Shown here piece by piece: positions 7,144 through 15,363 of a stretch of 19,922 bases of DNA. The notes under the pieces were generated by a model. The model searched no databases, was not told the DNA's origin, and was given only the letters and a program-made list of their open reading frames with translations. The DNA is from Bacteroidales bacterium (GTDB lineage: Bacteria; Bacteroidota; Bacteroidia; Bacteroidales; VadinHA17). Positions within the stretch are counted from its first letter, which is position 1. Each line of letters opens with the position of its first letter. The stretch is from NCBI GenBank assembly GCA_020353115.1, contig CP070687.1, positions 51,365 through 71,286 of the forward strand. Reading direction: 5' to 3'. Position numbers and translations under genes: made by a program.

Positions 7144-7857
7144 CTATTCTGATTTTCTGTTGATCTCTATTTGCTTTTGATCAGGAGATCTGCTTGTATC
7201 GGTTTTTAGTATGCGTGTTCCATCCCTTTCTTCTCCCTTCTTACCATCAGGGTAGTAATCCACCCATGCAATGAACACATTGAAATCATCATTAACAAGT
7301 TGTGGTGTACGGATGAAGTTGATATTTTCTGAAGCCAGTGTATAATTATCATGGTATTCTTCCCAAACGTCAACGTAGTATATGTATGGCCCAACGTCCG
7401 TGAATATTACCCAGCCTTCGCTATCGGTATAACCCTCAGCCAGAATCGTTGCATCGCTATGGGTTAGCCAGTCTTCATAGGTTGCATACAACCATACACT
7501 GGCACCTTCGACGGGGTATTCGTCATACCACTCCAATACCCTAATCTCGAGCGGTGGAAAAAAGACTTCAATATCCATGAATGCCCGGTCAACCAGGTTA
7601 TCTTCTGAAATAGCCGTCAGGGTAACGGTATAGTCACCCGAGGCTTCATATTTATGGGACGGATGAACATCCGTTGAAGAGGTACCGTCACCGAAATCCC
7701 AGTCGTAGTAACGGGCATCCCTGGAGTTATTGGTAAAATGAATAAATTCCTGTATATCAACCTCTGTATCAGAGGCATAAAAGCCTGCGACCGGCTCCTT
7801 TTTACAGGAAAACAGAAAAAAAGGTACGATTAACAGAGGTATTGCTAGTTTTTTCAT
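7144..7857 (-). CDS. PKD-domain lipoprotein of unknown function
   Basis: A 237-residue protein when started at the ATG at 7857; a TTG nine bases upstream is less likely. The signal ends in FLFSC, giving a lipidated Cys18 followed by KKE, which loosely resembles surface-export signals of Bacteroidota lipoproteins. Residues about 20-100 form a PKD domain with the diagnostic YYDWDFGDGTSS and the strand DYTVTLTAISED. Residues about 101-195 look like a transthyretin/carboxypeptidase-regulatory-like beta-sandwich (PVEGASVWLYAT...YTDSEGWVIFTDV), rich in Tyr and Trp. The C-terminal 40 residues are charged and probably disordered. Such proteins are cell-envelope or surface adhesion/binding proteins. 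Transcribed alone, divergent from thrS. No catalytic motif is visible. Confidence 0.8.
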   Translation of the reverse strand: MKKLAIPLLIVPFFLFSCKKEPVAGFYASDTEVDIQEFIHFTNNSRDARYYDWDFGDGTSSTDVHPSHKYEASGDYTVTLTAISEDNLVDRAFMDIEVFFPPLEIRVLEWYDEYPVEGASVWLYATYEDWLTHSDATILAEGYTDSEGWVIFTDVGPYIYYVDVWEEYHDNYTLASENINFIRTPQLVNDDFNVFIAWVDYYPDGKKGEERDGTRILKTDTSRSPDQKQIEINRKSE

Positions 7858-7918
7858 GACTTTCAAATTTTAATACGTTAAATATAAAACAAATATGGTG
7901 CCATTCTAAATTAGCTTT

Positions 7919-7948
7919 TTGGCATCCGTGTTTTAATATTTATCTTTG
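7919..7948 (+). promoter_or_regulatory. Bacteroidota-type promoter for the thrS operon
   Basis: TTG at 7919-7921 (in a TTTTTGG context) and TATCTTTG at 7941-7948 match the -33 TTG and -7 TAnnTTTG elements, separated by 19 bases. Transcription would begin near 7955, giving a leader of about 23 bases before the thrS ATG. The best promoter match in the window. Confidence 0.72.
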
Positions 7949-7977
7949 CAATTTAATTTTTAAGAATTTAAAGAACA

Positions 7978-9924
7978 ATGATAAAAATTACATTTCCTGA
8001 TCAATCGGTGAGGGAATATAAGGAAGGTGTCAGTGGAATGGAAATTGCCAGAAGCCTTAATAAAAGCCTGGCAAAGGAGGTTTTATCGGTAACGGTAAAT
8101 GGTGAATTGACAGACATTAACCGCCCGATCAGGAAAAATGCATCCATCAGGTTGCATAAATGGGATGATCCGGAGGGTAAACATGCTTTCTGGCACTCCT
8201 CTGCCCATCTTATGGCCGAGGCACTGGAGGCATTATATCCGGGAATTAAATTCGGAATCGGACCGGCTATAGAGAATGGCTTTTACTATGATGTCGATCC
8301 GGGAAATGGTGTCGTAATTACCGACACGGATTTGGGAAAGATTGAAGAAAAAATGAAGGAGTTGGCTCGTTTAAACAAACCGTTCAAAAGACGGGAAGTG
8401 AGTAAAAATCAAGCCATGAAACTTTTTACCAGCAAAGGCGACGAATACAAACAGGAACTGATAGGTGAACTGGAAGACGGCGAGATTTCACTGTATGAAC
8501 AGGGAAATTTTGTGGATCTGTGTCGCGGGCCTCATCTGTCTGATACAGAGCATATTAAGGCAATAAAGCTTTTAAATGTTGCAGGAGCTTACTGGAGAGG
8601 AGACGAAACAAGGAAGCAACTGACCAGGATATATGGGATTACCTTTCCGCGCCAGAAAATGCTGGATGAATTTCTTATCATGCTTGAAGAAGCCAGGAAG
8701 CGCGATCACAGGAGGATTGGGAAAGAGATGGAACTTTTCGCTTTCAGCAGGAAGGTCGGACAAGGCCTGCCTCTCTGGTTACCCAAAGGGGCACAGTTGA
8801 GGGAAAGACTTGAAGATTTCCTGAAAAAAGTACAGGTGAAATACGGATATGATCCGGTGATGACCCCTCATATCGGTCAGAAAGAGCTTTGGGTCACTTC
8901 CGGGCATTATGATAAATATGGAAAAGACTCTTTTCAGCCGTTCCACAGTCCGGATGAGAAGGAAGAATTCCTCCTGAAACCGATGAACTGTCCCCATCAT
9001 TGTGAAATATACAAAAGTAAGCCTCATTCGTACAAAGACTTGCCGCTCAGACTGGCTGAGTTCGGGACGGTATACCGTTATGAGCAAAGTGGAGAACTCC
9101 ATGGGTTGACACGCGTCCGGGGATTCACACAGGATGATGCCCACATTTATTGCCGCCCCGATCAGCTAGAGGAAGAGTTTATCAAGGTGATTGATATTGT
9201 ATTTATCATATTCAGGGCCCTGGATTTTAAGGATTTTTTTACCCAGGTTTCATTGCATGATCCGGAGGATAAGAAGAAATACATAGGTAGTGACGAAAAC
9301 TGGGAAAAAGCAGAAAAGGCGATACTGAAAGCTTGTGAGAAAAAGGGATTGGATTTCAAAGTAGTAAAGGGAGAGGCAGCATTTTACGGTCCGAAACTTG
9401 ACTTCATGGTTAACGATGCCCTTGGAAGAAAATGGCAGCTTGGCACCATACAGGTTGACTATAACCTGCCTGAACGGTTTGATCTCGAGTACATCGGAGC
9501 TGATGATAAACGACACCGGCCGGTTATGATCCACCGTGCACCATTCGGTTCCATGGAGAGATTTGTCGCCGTACTGATCGAACACACCCTTGGGAAATTC
9601 CCGCTATGGCTTGCTCCCGACCAGGCAATCGTTCTTCCGGTCAGTGAAAAATCAAACGATTATGCTAAAAAAGTTTTTAATTTTCTAAATAATTACGATA
9701 TTCGCACTCTGATTGACGATAGGAACGAAAAGGTTGGTAAGAAGATAAGGGATAATGAGTTAAAGAAGATTCCATACCTTCTTATTGTGGGTGAAAAGGA
9801 AGCTGAAAACGATACTGTTGCCGTCCGGAAACAGGGCGAAGGAGATCAGGGAGCCATGAAAATCCACGATTTTGCAGACATGATTAAACGGAAAGTGAAG
9901 AAACAGATTGATTTTATTGATTAA
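7978..9924 (+). CDS. thrS: Threonine--tRNA ligase
   Basis: A 648-residue class II aminoacyl-tRNA synthetase, full length for the bacterial enzyme, that charges tRNA-Thr with threonine in the cytosol. Domains in order: TGS (about 1-60), N2 editing domain with HSSAHLMAEAL and the CRGPHLSDT motif, catalytic core with KPMNCPHHCEIY (zinc/active-site cysteine), motif 2 around YRYEQSGELHGLTRVRGF, DDAHIYC, motif 3 HRAPFGSMERF, then the anticodon-binding domain (WLAPDQAIVLPVS to the end). All key residues appear intact. First gene of the thrS-infC-rpmI-rplT group, an order conserved in many bacteria. Only 36 bases separate its stop from the infC start, so co-transcription is likely. Confidence 0.98.
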   Translation: MIKITFPDQSVREYKEGVSGMEIARSLNKSLAKEVLSVTVNGELTDINRPIRKNASIRLHKWDDPEGKHAFWHSSAHLMAEALEALYPGIKFGIGPAIENGFYYDVDPGNGVVITDTDLGKIEEKMKELARLNKPFKRREVSKNQAMKLFTSKGDEYKQELIGELEDGEISLYEQGNFVDLCRGPHLSDTEHIKAIKLLNVAGAYWRGDETRKQLTRIYGITFPRQKMLDEFLIMLEEARKRDHRRIGKEMELFAFSRKVGQGLPLWLPKGAQLRERLEDFLKKVQVKYGYDPVMTPHIGQKELWVTSGHYDKYGKDSFQPFHSPDEKEEFLLKPMNCPHHCEIYKSKPHSYKDLPLRLAEFGTVYRYEQSGELHGLTRVRGFTQDDAHIYCRPDQLEEEFIKVIDIVFIIFRALDFKDFFTQVSLHDPEDKKKYIGSDENWEKAEKAILKACEKKGLDFKVVKGEAAFYGPKLDFMVNDALGRKWQLGTIQVDYNLPERFDLEYIGADDKRHRPVMIHRAPFGSMERFVAVLIEHTLGKFPLWLAPDQAIVLPVSEKSNDYAKKVFNFLNNYDIRTLIDDRNEKVGKKIRDNELKKIPYLLIVGEKEAENDTVAVRKQGEGDQGAMKIHDFADMIKRKVKKQIDFID

Positions 9925-9949
9925 CAGCAATTTAATATTTACCAAATTT

Positions 9950-9955
9950 AGGAGG
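9950..9955 (+). promoter_or_regulatory. Strong Shine-Dalgarno for infC
   Basis: AGGAGG, extended to TTTAGGAGGA, lies 5 bases before the second in-frame ATT (9961) and 8 before ATA (9964). The other genes in this window have no comparable site, as expected in Bacteroidota, so this site marks infC as unusual and shows translation begins here although no ATG is present. Confidence 0.8.
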
Positions 9956-9960
9956 ACATT

Positions 9961-10530
9961 ATTATAAGCAGACCGAATTTACGAAGAGGTCCCTGGAGAA
10001 AAGTACCCCCAAAACACAGAATCAATGAGTACATTCGGGCTACCCAGGTGAGGCTCGTTGGTGATAACATTGATAATCCGGGGATTTATTCCATTGAAGA
10101 TGCCATACGTTTGGCGGATGACCTTGAACTGGATCTGGTTGAAATTTCACCAAAAGCCGATCCGCCTGTATGTAAAATCATCGATTATCAGAAATTCCTG
10201 TACCACCAGAAAAAGAAACAGAAAGAAATGAAAGCCAGAGCCACCAAAATTGTGGTAAAGGAAATACGTTTCGGACCAAATACGGATGATCATGATTACA
10301 ATTTCAAGCTGAAACATGCCATGAAATTCCTGAACGATGGGGCAAAGGTCAAAGCATATGTATTTTTTAAGGGGAGGTCGATCCTCTTCAAAGAGAAAGG
10401 TGAAATATTATTACTGCGATTAGCACAAGACCTGGAAGAACTCGGGAAGGTTGAACAGCTGCCAAAGCTGGAAGGTAAAAGAATGATTATGTTTTTATCA
10501 CCCAAAGTACCAGGCAGGAAAAAGAGTTGA
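9961..10530 (+). CDS. infC: Translation initiation factor IF-3, non-AUG start
   Basis: IF-3 binds the 30S subunit, prevents premature 50S joining and proofreads start codons. The reading frame is open from about 9958 and gives the IF-3 N-terminal domain (KHRINEYIRATQVRLVGDN, then GIYSIEDAIRLADDLELDLVEIS), the family signature around PPVCKIIDYQKFLYHQKKKQKE, and the C-terminal domain (VKEIRFGPNTDDHDYNFKLKHAMKFL). An ATG-initiated protein is impossible upstream of the family's conserved N-terminus. The start must be one of ATT 9958, ATT 9961 or ATA 9964; 9961 gives the best spacing from AGGAGG and a protein of 189 residues. AUU initiation is the known autoregulatory device of E. coli infC. The next gene, rpmI, begins 25 bases after its stop. 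Confidence 0.93.
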   Translation: MISRPNLRRGPWRKVPPKHRINEYIRATQVRLVGDNIDNPGIYSIEDAIRLADDLELDLVEISPKADPPVCKIIDYQKFLYHQKKKQKEMKARATKIVVKEIRFGPNTDDHDYNFKLKHAMKFLNDGAKVKAYVFFKGRSILFKEKGEILLLRLAQDLEELGKVEQLPKLEGKRMIMFLSPKVPGRKKS

Positions 10531-10555
10531 ATTGAGATAAATAAACCAGAGAATA

Positions 10556-10753
10556 ATGCCGAAAATGAAGACAAATCCGGGTGCAAAGAAGAGATTTACA
10601 CTTACCGGATCGGGAAAAATAAAACGAAAACATGCTTATAAAAGTCATATCCTGACAAAAAAAGCAACCAAGAGAAAGAGGAATCTGACCTATTACGGAA
10701 CCGTTAGCAAAGCTGATGAAAAAAATATCAAGCATTTGCTAACAATGAAATAA
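10556..10753 (+). CDS. rpmI: 50S ribosomal protein L35 (bL35)
   Basis: A 65-residue basic protein beginning MPKMKTNPGAKKRF and containing the family's GKIKRKHAYKSHILTKKATKRKR stretch, normal length for bL35. It assembles into the large ribosomal subunit. It lies between infC and rplT in the conserved order, 25 bases after infC, and is presumably co-transcribed with both. Confidence 0.97.
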   Translation: MPKMKTNPGAKKRFTLTGSGKIKRKHAYKSHILTKKATKRKRNLTYYGTVSKADEKNIKHLLTMK

Positions 10754-10840
10754 ATTTTTGGCAGTTTTCTCAATTATTCAGTGAATGAATTAGCATCAAA
10801 GTGTCTTCATGACCGCTAACCATTTAAAATTTAAATAATT

Positions 10841-11194
10841 ATGCCAAGAGCTAGAAATTCAGTTGCCTCCAGAAGGAGAAAGAAGAAGATCCTTAAGCAG
10901 ACGAAGGGCTATTTCGGGGCAAGAAGCAACGTATACTCTGTTGCCGCAAATGCCCTCGAAAAGGGTATGGTATATGCATACAGGGACAGACGCAAGAAAA
11001 AAGGAAATTTCAGGTCGCTCTGGATCCAGCGAATTAATGCGGCTGCCCGGCAATACGATATGTCATATTCCGAATTTATTGGAAAAGTTAACAAAAAAGG
11101 TATCATACTCAGTCGCAAAGTACTTGCTGATCTGGCCATGAATCATCCGAAAGCATTTAAAGCAGTCGTTGAAAAAGTCAAAGATGTGAAGTAG
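10841..11194 (+). CDS. rplT: 50S ribosomal protein L20 (bL20)
   Basis: A 117-residue protein with the bL20 features MPRARNSVASRRRKKKILKQ, KGYFGARSNVYSVA, YAYRDRRKKKGNFRSLWIQRINAAAR and a C-terminal globular part. bL20 is an early 23S rRNA-binding assembly protein. Last gene of the thrS-infC-rpmI-rplT group, 87 bases after rpmI. In several bacteria L20 represses its own operon through a leader RNA fold; I see no obvious rRNA-mimic structure in the short gaps here. Confidence 0.97.
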   Translation: MPRARNSVASRRRKKKILKQTKGYFGARSNVYSVAANALEKGMVYAYRDRRKKKGNFRSLWIQRINAAARQYDMSYSEFIGKVNKKGIILSRKVLADLAMNHPKAFKAVVEKVKDVK

Positions 11195-11221
11195 CCTTTC
11201 CGAATAATACCTTTTAGGCTA
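11192..11221 (+). terminator. Weak hairpin at the end of the translation operon
   Basis: TAGCCT (11192-11197, overlapping the rplT stop) can pair with AGGCTA (11216-11221), followed by TTTC. The loop is 18 bases and there is no real U-tract; an alternative CCTTT/AAAGG pairing exists. It is the only candidate terminator after rplT. Confidence 0.3.
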
Positions 11222-11405
11222 TTTCAAAGGCACGCTCCACGGTAACTTCATATCGATTCCTCCGGACAGTTCCCAAACCACCTTACAGTAACTCAGGTAT
11301 CGCCAAAACCTGGTTTCATAAAATCAGGCAATGGTGAAATCCGGGAATAAGGAAGTTTCGTTTCAGATTACAGAAAGACGGCTTTCAAGACAATAATTTT
11401 TATTC

Positions 11406-11474
11406 TACATTTATCGATCAAATTGAAGGCCAGCCTTACAGCAAGCTTTTCTGGCTGACCACGAATAAAAGCTT
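11406..11474 (+). promoter_or_regulatory. Possible dapB promoter and leader hairpin
   Basis: TACATTTA at 11406-11413 matches seven of eight positions of the -7 box. It is followed by a leader holding a perfect 8-base inverted repeat, AAGCTTTT (11443-11450) and AAAAGCTT (11467-11474), ending 5 bases before the dapB ATG. GCCAG (11429-11433) can alternatively pair with CTGGC (11451-11455) in its loop. The rest of the 11195-11479 gap shows nothing further. Confidence 0.4.
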
Positions 11475-11479
11475 ATCCA

Positions 11480-12196
11480 ATGAGACTTGGAATAATAGGA
11501 TACGGAAAAATGGGGCATGAAATCGAGAATATAGCCCTGAAGAGGAACCATGAAATAACCCTGATTGTTGATCTTGACAATTATGATGATCTGAATCCTG
11601 ATAAACTTAAAACGGTGGACGTTGCGGTGGAATTTACAACTCCCGGTACAGCATATGCGAATATCAGGAAATGTTTCGACGGAAACGTCCCGGTTGTATC
11701 CGGAACCACAGGCTGGCTTGAGCATTATGAACGGATAACCGAATATTGCCTGCAGAAGAACCAGGCATTCTTTTATGCATCCAACTACAGCCTTGGAGTT
11801 AATATTCTTTTCAGCATTAACCGGTACCTGGCCGGCATAATGAATAATTTCAGGGACTACAGTGTTGAGATCGAAGAGACCCACCATGTCCAGAAGCTTG
11901 ATGCACCCAGTGGAACTGCTATAACCCTGGCGGATGATATTATTCCTGCACTGGAATATAAGGATCGGTGGATCGCAGAAGGCAATGGAGGTGAGAATGT
12001 CATTCCAATCCATTCATCCAGGAAAGATATGATTCCGGGTATCCATACGGTAAAATATGACTCGGAATACGACACGCTGGAGATCACCCATTCTGCCAAA
12101 GGCCGGACCGGATTTGCAATGGGCGCTGTTCTGGCTGCCGAATTCCTGAATGGTAAAAAAGGAATCTTCGGGATGAAGGATCTTTTACCTTTTTAA
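11480..12196 (+). CDS. dapB: 4-hydroxy-tetrahydrodipicolinate reductase
   Basis: A 238-residue NAD(P)H-dependent cytosolic enzyme of the lysine/diaminopimelate pathway, reducing 4-hydroxy-tetrahydrodipicolinate. The nucleotide-binding motif GYGKMG is at residues 7-12, SGTTGW at 74-79, and the catalytic signature EETHHVQKLDAPSGTA at 132-147 supplies H135/H136, K139 and the substrate loop. The C-terminus GRTGFAMGA...GIFGMKDLLPF is typical. It is slightly shorter than the E. coli enzyme (273 residues), as usual in Bacteroidota. It is followed 145 bases later by lepB, a neighbourhood I know from other Bacteroidota genomes. Confidence 0.95.
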   Translation: MRLGIIGYGKMGHEIENIALKRNHEITLIVDLDNYDDLNPDKLKTVDVAVEFTTPGTAYANIRKCFDGNVPVVSGTTGWLEHYERITEYCLQKNQAFFYASNYSLGVNILFSINRYLAGIMNNFRDYSVEIEETHHVQKLDAPSGTAITLADDIIPALEYKDRWIAEGNGGENVIPIHSSRKDMIPGIHTVKYDSEYDTLEITHSAKGRTGFAMGAVLAAEFLNGKKGIFGMKDLLPF

Positions 12197-12294
12197 TCCG
12201 TTAGCCTGCAATATCAAAAGGTTACAAAAGGCAAATGTTTACCAATGAGCACTTTTGTTTCAAAAACGTTATTTAAATACAGCAACAGAAATTA

Positions 12295-12302
12295 TACATT
12301 TG
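12295..12302 (+). promoter_or_regulatory. -7 promoter box for lepB
   Basis: TACATTTG matches TAnnTTTG fully and lies 39 bases before the lepB ATG. No TTG is found at the expected -33 distance, so this is a one-element match. Confidence 0.5.
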
Positions 12303-12341
12303 CATTTATAATACTACATTTACGAACCAAATCGATTTCCC

Positions 12342-13727
12342 ATGGATCTCTTAAAAAATAAATACTTTAAATTTGGCCTTGCAGGTACAGCTTATATTCT
12401 CTGGGTAATCTGGGTTGGAAGCTACTGGTTACTGCCGGGATTGGGAATCGTATTCGATATATATGTCAGCAAGAAGGTAAATTGGGCGTTCTGGAAGAAG
12501 CGAAATAAACCCAACAGTACTCTGATCGAATGGCTTGATGCCCTTATTTTTGCTGTGATTGCAGTGACTTTCATTAACATCTTCTTCTTTCAGAATTACC
12601 GGATCCCTACCGGTTCAATGGAAAAATCCCTGCTTATTGGCGATCATCTTTTTGTCAGTAAACTTAGCTACGGGCCGCGAATGCCCAATACTCCCCTCTC
12701 CTTCCCTTTCACCCAAAATACCCTTCCTATAATTAAAACCAAATCGTATCTGGAATGGATTAAACGGCCTTACAAAAGGCTTGCTGGTTTCGGAAAGATC
12801 AACAATAATGATGTTGTTGTTTTCAACTTTCCTGCCGGTGATACGGTATGCCTGGAAAGTCCTGAACAGAGTTATGAATCCATTGTTCGCTCGGCAGGAG
12901 AAAATTTCAGGCAGAGAGACCGGATTGCAGGACTACCTGAAAAATCCGACGAAGAGTATTACTCACTCGGAAGGGAACAGGTCTGGCAGCAATATACGAT
13001 TATTGACCGTCCTGTTGACAAAAGGGATAACTATATAAAACGGTGTATCGGTATACCGGGCGATACAATTGAAATCATACAGGGACATGTTTATGTTAAC
13101 GGTAAAATGCAGGCAGAATCCAGATATCAGCAATTCAGTTACCAGATTGAAACCGACGGAACACCTATTAATCCCCTGGCTTTCGACCGGCTTGGAATTG
13201 CCAGAGCCGACCGTCATAGTTATTCGAACTCCCTCTACATGGTTCCTTTAACCGAAGAAAATGCCGGAAAAATCAGGGCATTCAGGAACGTGACCAGGGT
13301 TGAAAAGTACGAACGTCCGGAGGACGAATATGTTTATTATATCTTCCCGCATAATCCTAAATATCGCTGGAATGAAGATCATTTCGGTCCTTTATGGATA
13401 CCGAAAAAAGGATCAGTACTAAAGCTTACGATGGAAAACATTTCATTTTACAAACGTATTATTCAGCTTTATGAAAAGAACGATCTGAAGATCGAAAACA
13501 ATAAATTCTTCATCAATGGAGAAGAGGCAACCGAATATACATTTAAAATGGACTATTACTGGTTGATGGGTGATAACCGGCACGATTCTCTCGATGGCCG
13601 GTTCTGGGGTTTTGTCCCGGAAGATCACATCGTTGGGAAACCAAAAATCATCTGGTTATCCCTTGATAAGGAGAAGAAATTCTTGGCAAAGATCCGGTGG
13701 AAAAGGATGTTTATGCGTGTCCGGTAA
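12342..13727 (+). CDS. lepB: Signal peptidase I (long Bacteroidota form)
   Basis: A 461-residue membrane serine protease that removes signal peptides of secreted proteins on the periplasmic face. An N-terminal hydrophobic segment (about 10-42) and a second (about 66-84) precede the catalytic domain. The Ser-Lys dyad is S92 in RIPTGSMEKSL and K233 in NYIKRCIGIPGD; box E is MGDNRHDSLDGRFWGFVPEDHI at about 409-430. It is much longer than E. coli LepB because of insertions between boxes (about 110-220 and 260-380), a common Bacteroidota trait. It converges with the iron-sulfur membrane protein gene, with only 34 bases between stops. Confidence 0.95.
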   Translation: MDLLKNKYFKFGLAGTAYILWVIWVGSYWLLPGLGIVFDIYVSKKVNWAFWKKRNKPNSTLIEWLDALIFAVIAVTFINIFFFQNYRIPTGSMEKSLLIGDHLFVSKLSYGPRMPNTPLSFPFTQNTLPIIKTKSYLEWIKRPYKRLAGFGKINNNDVVVFNFPAGDTVCLESPEQSYESIVRSAGENFRQRDRIAGLPEKSDEEYYSLGREQVWQQYTIIDRPVDKRDNYIKRCIGIPGDTIEIIQGHVYVNGKMQAESRYQQFSYQIETDGTPINPLAFDRLGIARADRHSYSNSLYMVPLTEENAGKIRAFRNVTRVEKYERPEDEYVYYIFPHNPKYRWNEDHFGPLWIPKKGSVLKLTMENISFYKRIIQLYEKNDLKIENNKFFINGEEATEYTFKMDYYWLMGDNRHDSLDGRFWGFVPEDHIVGKPKIIWLSLDKEKKFLAKIRWKRMFMRVR

Positions 13728-13728
13728 C

Positions 13729-13754
13729 CCTCATTCCATTTCATAAATGGGAGG
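13729..13754. terminator. Hairpin between convergent genes, likely bidirectional terminator
   Basis: CCATTT (13736-13741) pairs with AAATGG (13745-13750) over a 3-base loop, extended by CCTC (13729-13732) with GAGG (13751-13754) across a 3-base bulge. It fills the 34-base gap between the converging lepB and iron-sulfur gene stops. There is no long U-tract on either strand, so termination efficiency is uncertain. Confidence 0.5.
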
Positions 13755-13761
13755 AAGAGAT

Positions 13762-15360
13762 TCAGAATGGCCAATCATCGCCCTCCGGTACCGTTAACTC
13801 CTCCTCAGAAGGTTTTTCCGCAACCATATGTATTGCATTTCCATTGACATAAATTGCCTTATAGGGAGTAGTCGGACAGGAAAACTCACACGCTCCGCAA
13901 CCAATACAAGTTTCCTCCAGAACTTCAGGAATAACAAGACTTCCTTCATAAGGGACCATATGACAGGACTTGGTCGGGCATACTTCCGAACAGGCTCCGC
14001 AATCCGTCTTATCCGTATGAACAATACAATTATCCCTAATGAATTGTGCAATTCCCAGCTGGACCAGCTTCTTCTCTTCAAGAATAACAGGTAATATTGC
14101 TCCCGTTGGACATATATCGGTACAGATAGTACAATCATAGTTGCAAAATCCGGAATGGTAATCCATATGTGGCTGCATAATCCCGGATAAACCATACTGC
14201 ATAAATGATGGCTGTAAGACATTCGTCGGACATGCACTTACACATAATGTACAGGCAGTGCACTGGTCGTTGAAGTTTTCAATACTGCACGATCCGGGAG
14301 GGGAAACAGGAAATTCCTTTTCCTCCGGAACTTCAGTCGGTTTCTTATTTACCGGTGTATCCTGAATCATTTTCATTCCGGCCATACCCAGGAAAAAGGC
14401 CATCGAACCTTTTATAAAAGTTCGCTTGTTCTTATCCGGTTTATCATCTGATTCCGGGATGTGACCGGTATTCTTCCAATTCATGCTCCTCGTGATACCA
14501 GTTGTCTGAGGCAGATATTTAACCGCCTCAGCAGGACAAACCGTTAAACAATTATAACAACCGACACAACGTGTGAAATCAACTGATGCCTCATTGTAAT
14601 TCATACAGGAAGATTTACATACCCTGGCACATAAACTGCACTTTGTACACTTTTCCCCGTCAATACCAATCCTGAAAAGTGATACTTTCGACATTAAGCC
14701 CAGAAGGGCTCCGACAGGACAAACTGTGTTGCAATACAATCTGCCTCTTGTGACTGACAACCAGATTACGAGAACAAGCACTATAATTGGCCAGATTAGT
14801 ATTTTAAAAGGGACCTTCGTAAGAAGAACGGGATAAAGGGCATATATGTCGAATTCTTCCAATATGGAGGAAACATTATTATTTGCATCAACAACGACGG
14901 GTTTCAAAAAATAGGTCATAAACCTTCCGAAATTGCTGTACGGATCCAACATGGAAATAAGAAGAACACTCCCGAAAAGAAACACAAGCACCGTAACTGC
15001 CAGAATGGTATACCGTAACAAATTGTGGGGGGTTGAATACCGGTAGTATCTCTTCCTTTTCTTTTTGAATTTACGGGCAATCCAGGATAGTGCATCCTGT
15101 ATAATTCCCAGGGGGCAAATCGTTGAACAGTAAATCCGGCCAAACAGAAGAGTCAGTAAGATAACGATTATGAATCCAAGTACGGATAAACCGACTGCAT
15201 TCATAAACTTGAGAAGGGAAGGGACAAACTGCAGATAGAGAATGCCCGAAATAATATTCTCGGGTATTAAATTCCTGTAATCGAGAAAAACAAGGGCAGT
15301 ACAAAACAAGAAAACGAGGGAAACAATTACCCTCATTCTCTTTAGTTTAGCCAAATTCAT
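13762..15360 (-). CDS. Fused NapH/NapG-like polyferredoxin membrane protein
   Basis: A 532-residue protein in two halves. Residues 1-230 contain about four hydrophobic segments and two NapH-type motifs, YCSTICPLG (C78/C82) and YCNTVCPVG (C210/C214). A ferredoxin pair follows (C238/C241/C244/C248 and C265/C268/C271/C275). A basic-hydrophobic segment at about 311-331 (NKRTFIKGSMAFFLG) resembles the signal/anchor of NapG. It leads to a second polyferredoxin region with C367/C370/C373/C377, C406/C410/C413/C417, C454/C457/C461 and C485/C488/C491/C495. NapG and NapH are separate subunits feeding electrons from quinol to periplasmic partners, so this looks like both in one chain. No nap genes are near. 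It starts 3 bases after the stop of the DUF362 gene, so the two form an operon. Electron acceptor unknown. Confidence 0.85.
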   Translation of the reverse strand: MNLAKLKRMRVIVSLVFLFCTALVFLDYRNLIPENIISGILYLQFVPSLLKFMNAVGLSVLGFIIVILLTLLFGRIYCSTICPLGIIQDALSWIARKFKKKRKRYYRYSTPHNLLRYTILAVTVLVFLFGSVLLISMLDPYSNFGRFMTYFLKPVVVDANNNVSSILEEFDIYALYPVLLTKVPFKILIWPIIVLVLVIWLSVTRGRLYCNTVCPVGALLGLMSKVSLFRIGIDGEKCTKCSLCARVCKSSCMNYNEASVDFTRCVGCYNCLTVCPAEAVKYLPQTTGITRSMNWKNTGHIPESDDKPDKNKRTFIKGSMAFFLGMAGMKMIQDTPVNKKPTEVPEEKEFPVSPPGSCSIENFNDQCTACTLCVSACPTNVLQPSFMQYGLSGIMQPHMDYHSGFCNYDCTICTDICPTGAILPVILEEKKLVQLGIAQFIRDNCIVHTDKTDCGACSEVCPTKSCHMVPYEGSLVIPEVLEETCIGCGACEFSCPTTPYKAIYVNGNAIHMVAEKPSEEELTVPEGDDWPF

Positions 15361-15363
15361 AGA

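Noticed and set aside
7858..7866. TTG start for the PKD lipoprotein
   Set aside because: The ATG at 7857 directly begins a standard lipoprotein signal; the TTG adds three residues without benefit.
8572..9585. Minus-strand ORFs inside thrS
   Set aside because: Composition and lack of motifs show they mirror the strongly conserved ThrS reading frame.
10048..10050. First ATG of the infC frame as start
   Set aside because: It would delete the conserved IF-3 N-terminus (KHRINEYIRATQV), while a strong Shine-Dalgarno sits further upstream.
11195..11479. Lysine riboswitch ahead of dapB
   Set aside because: The gap lacks the multi-helix conserved core expected of that riboswitch; only a short local hairpin is visible.
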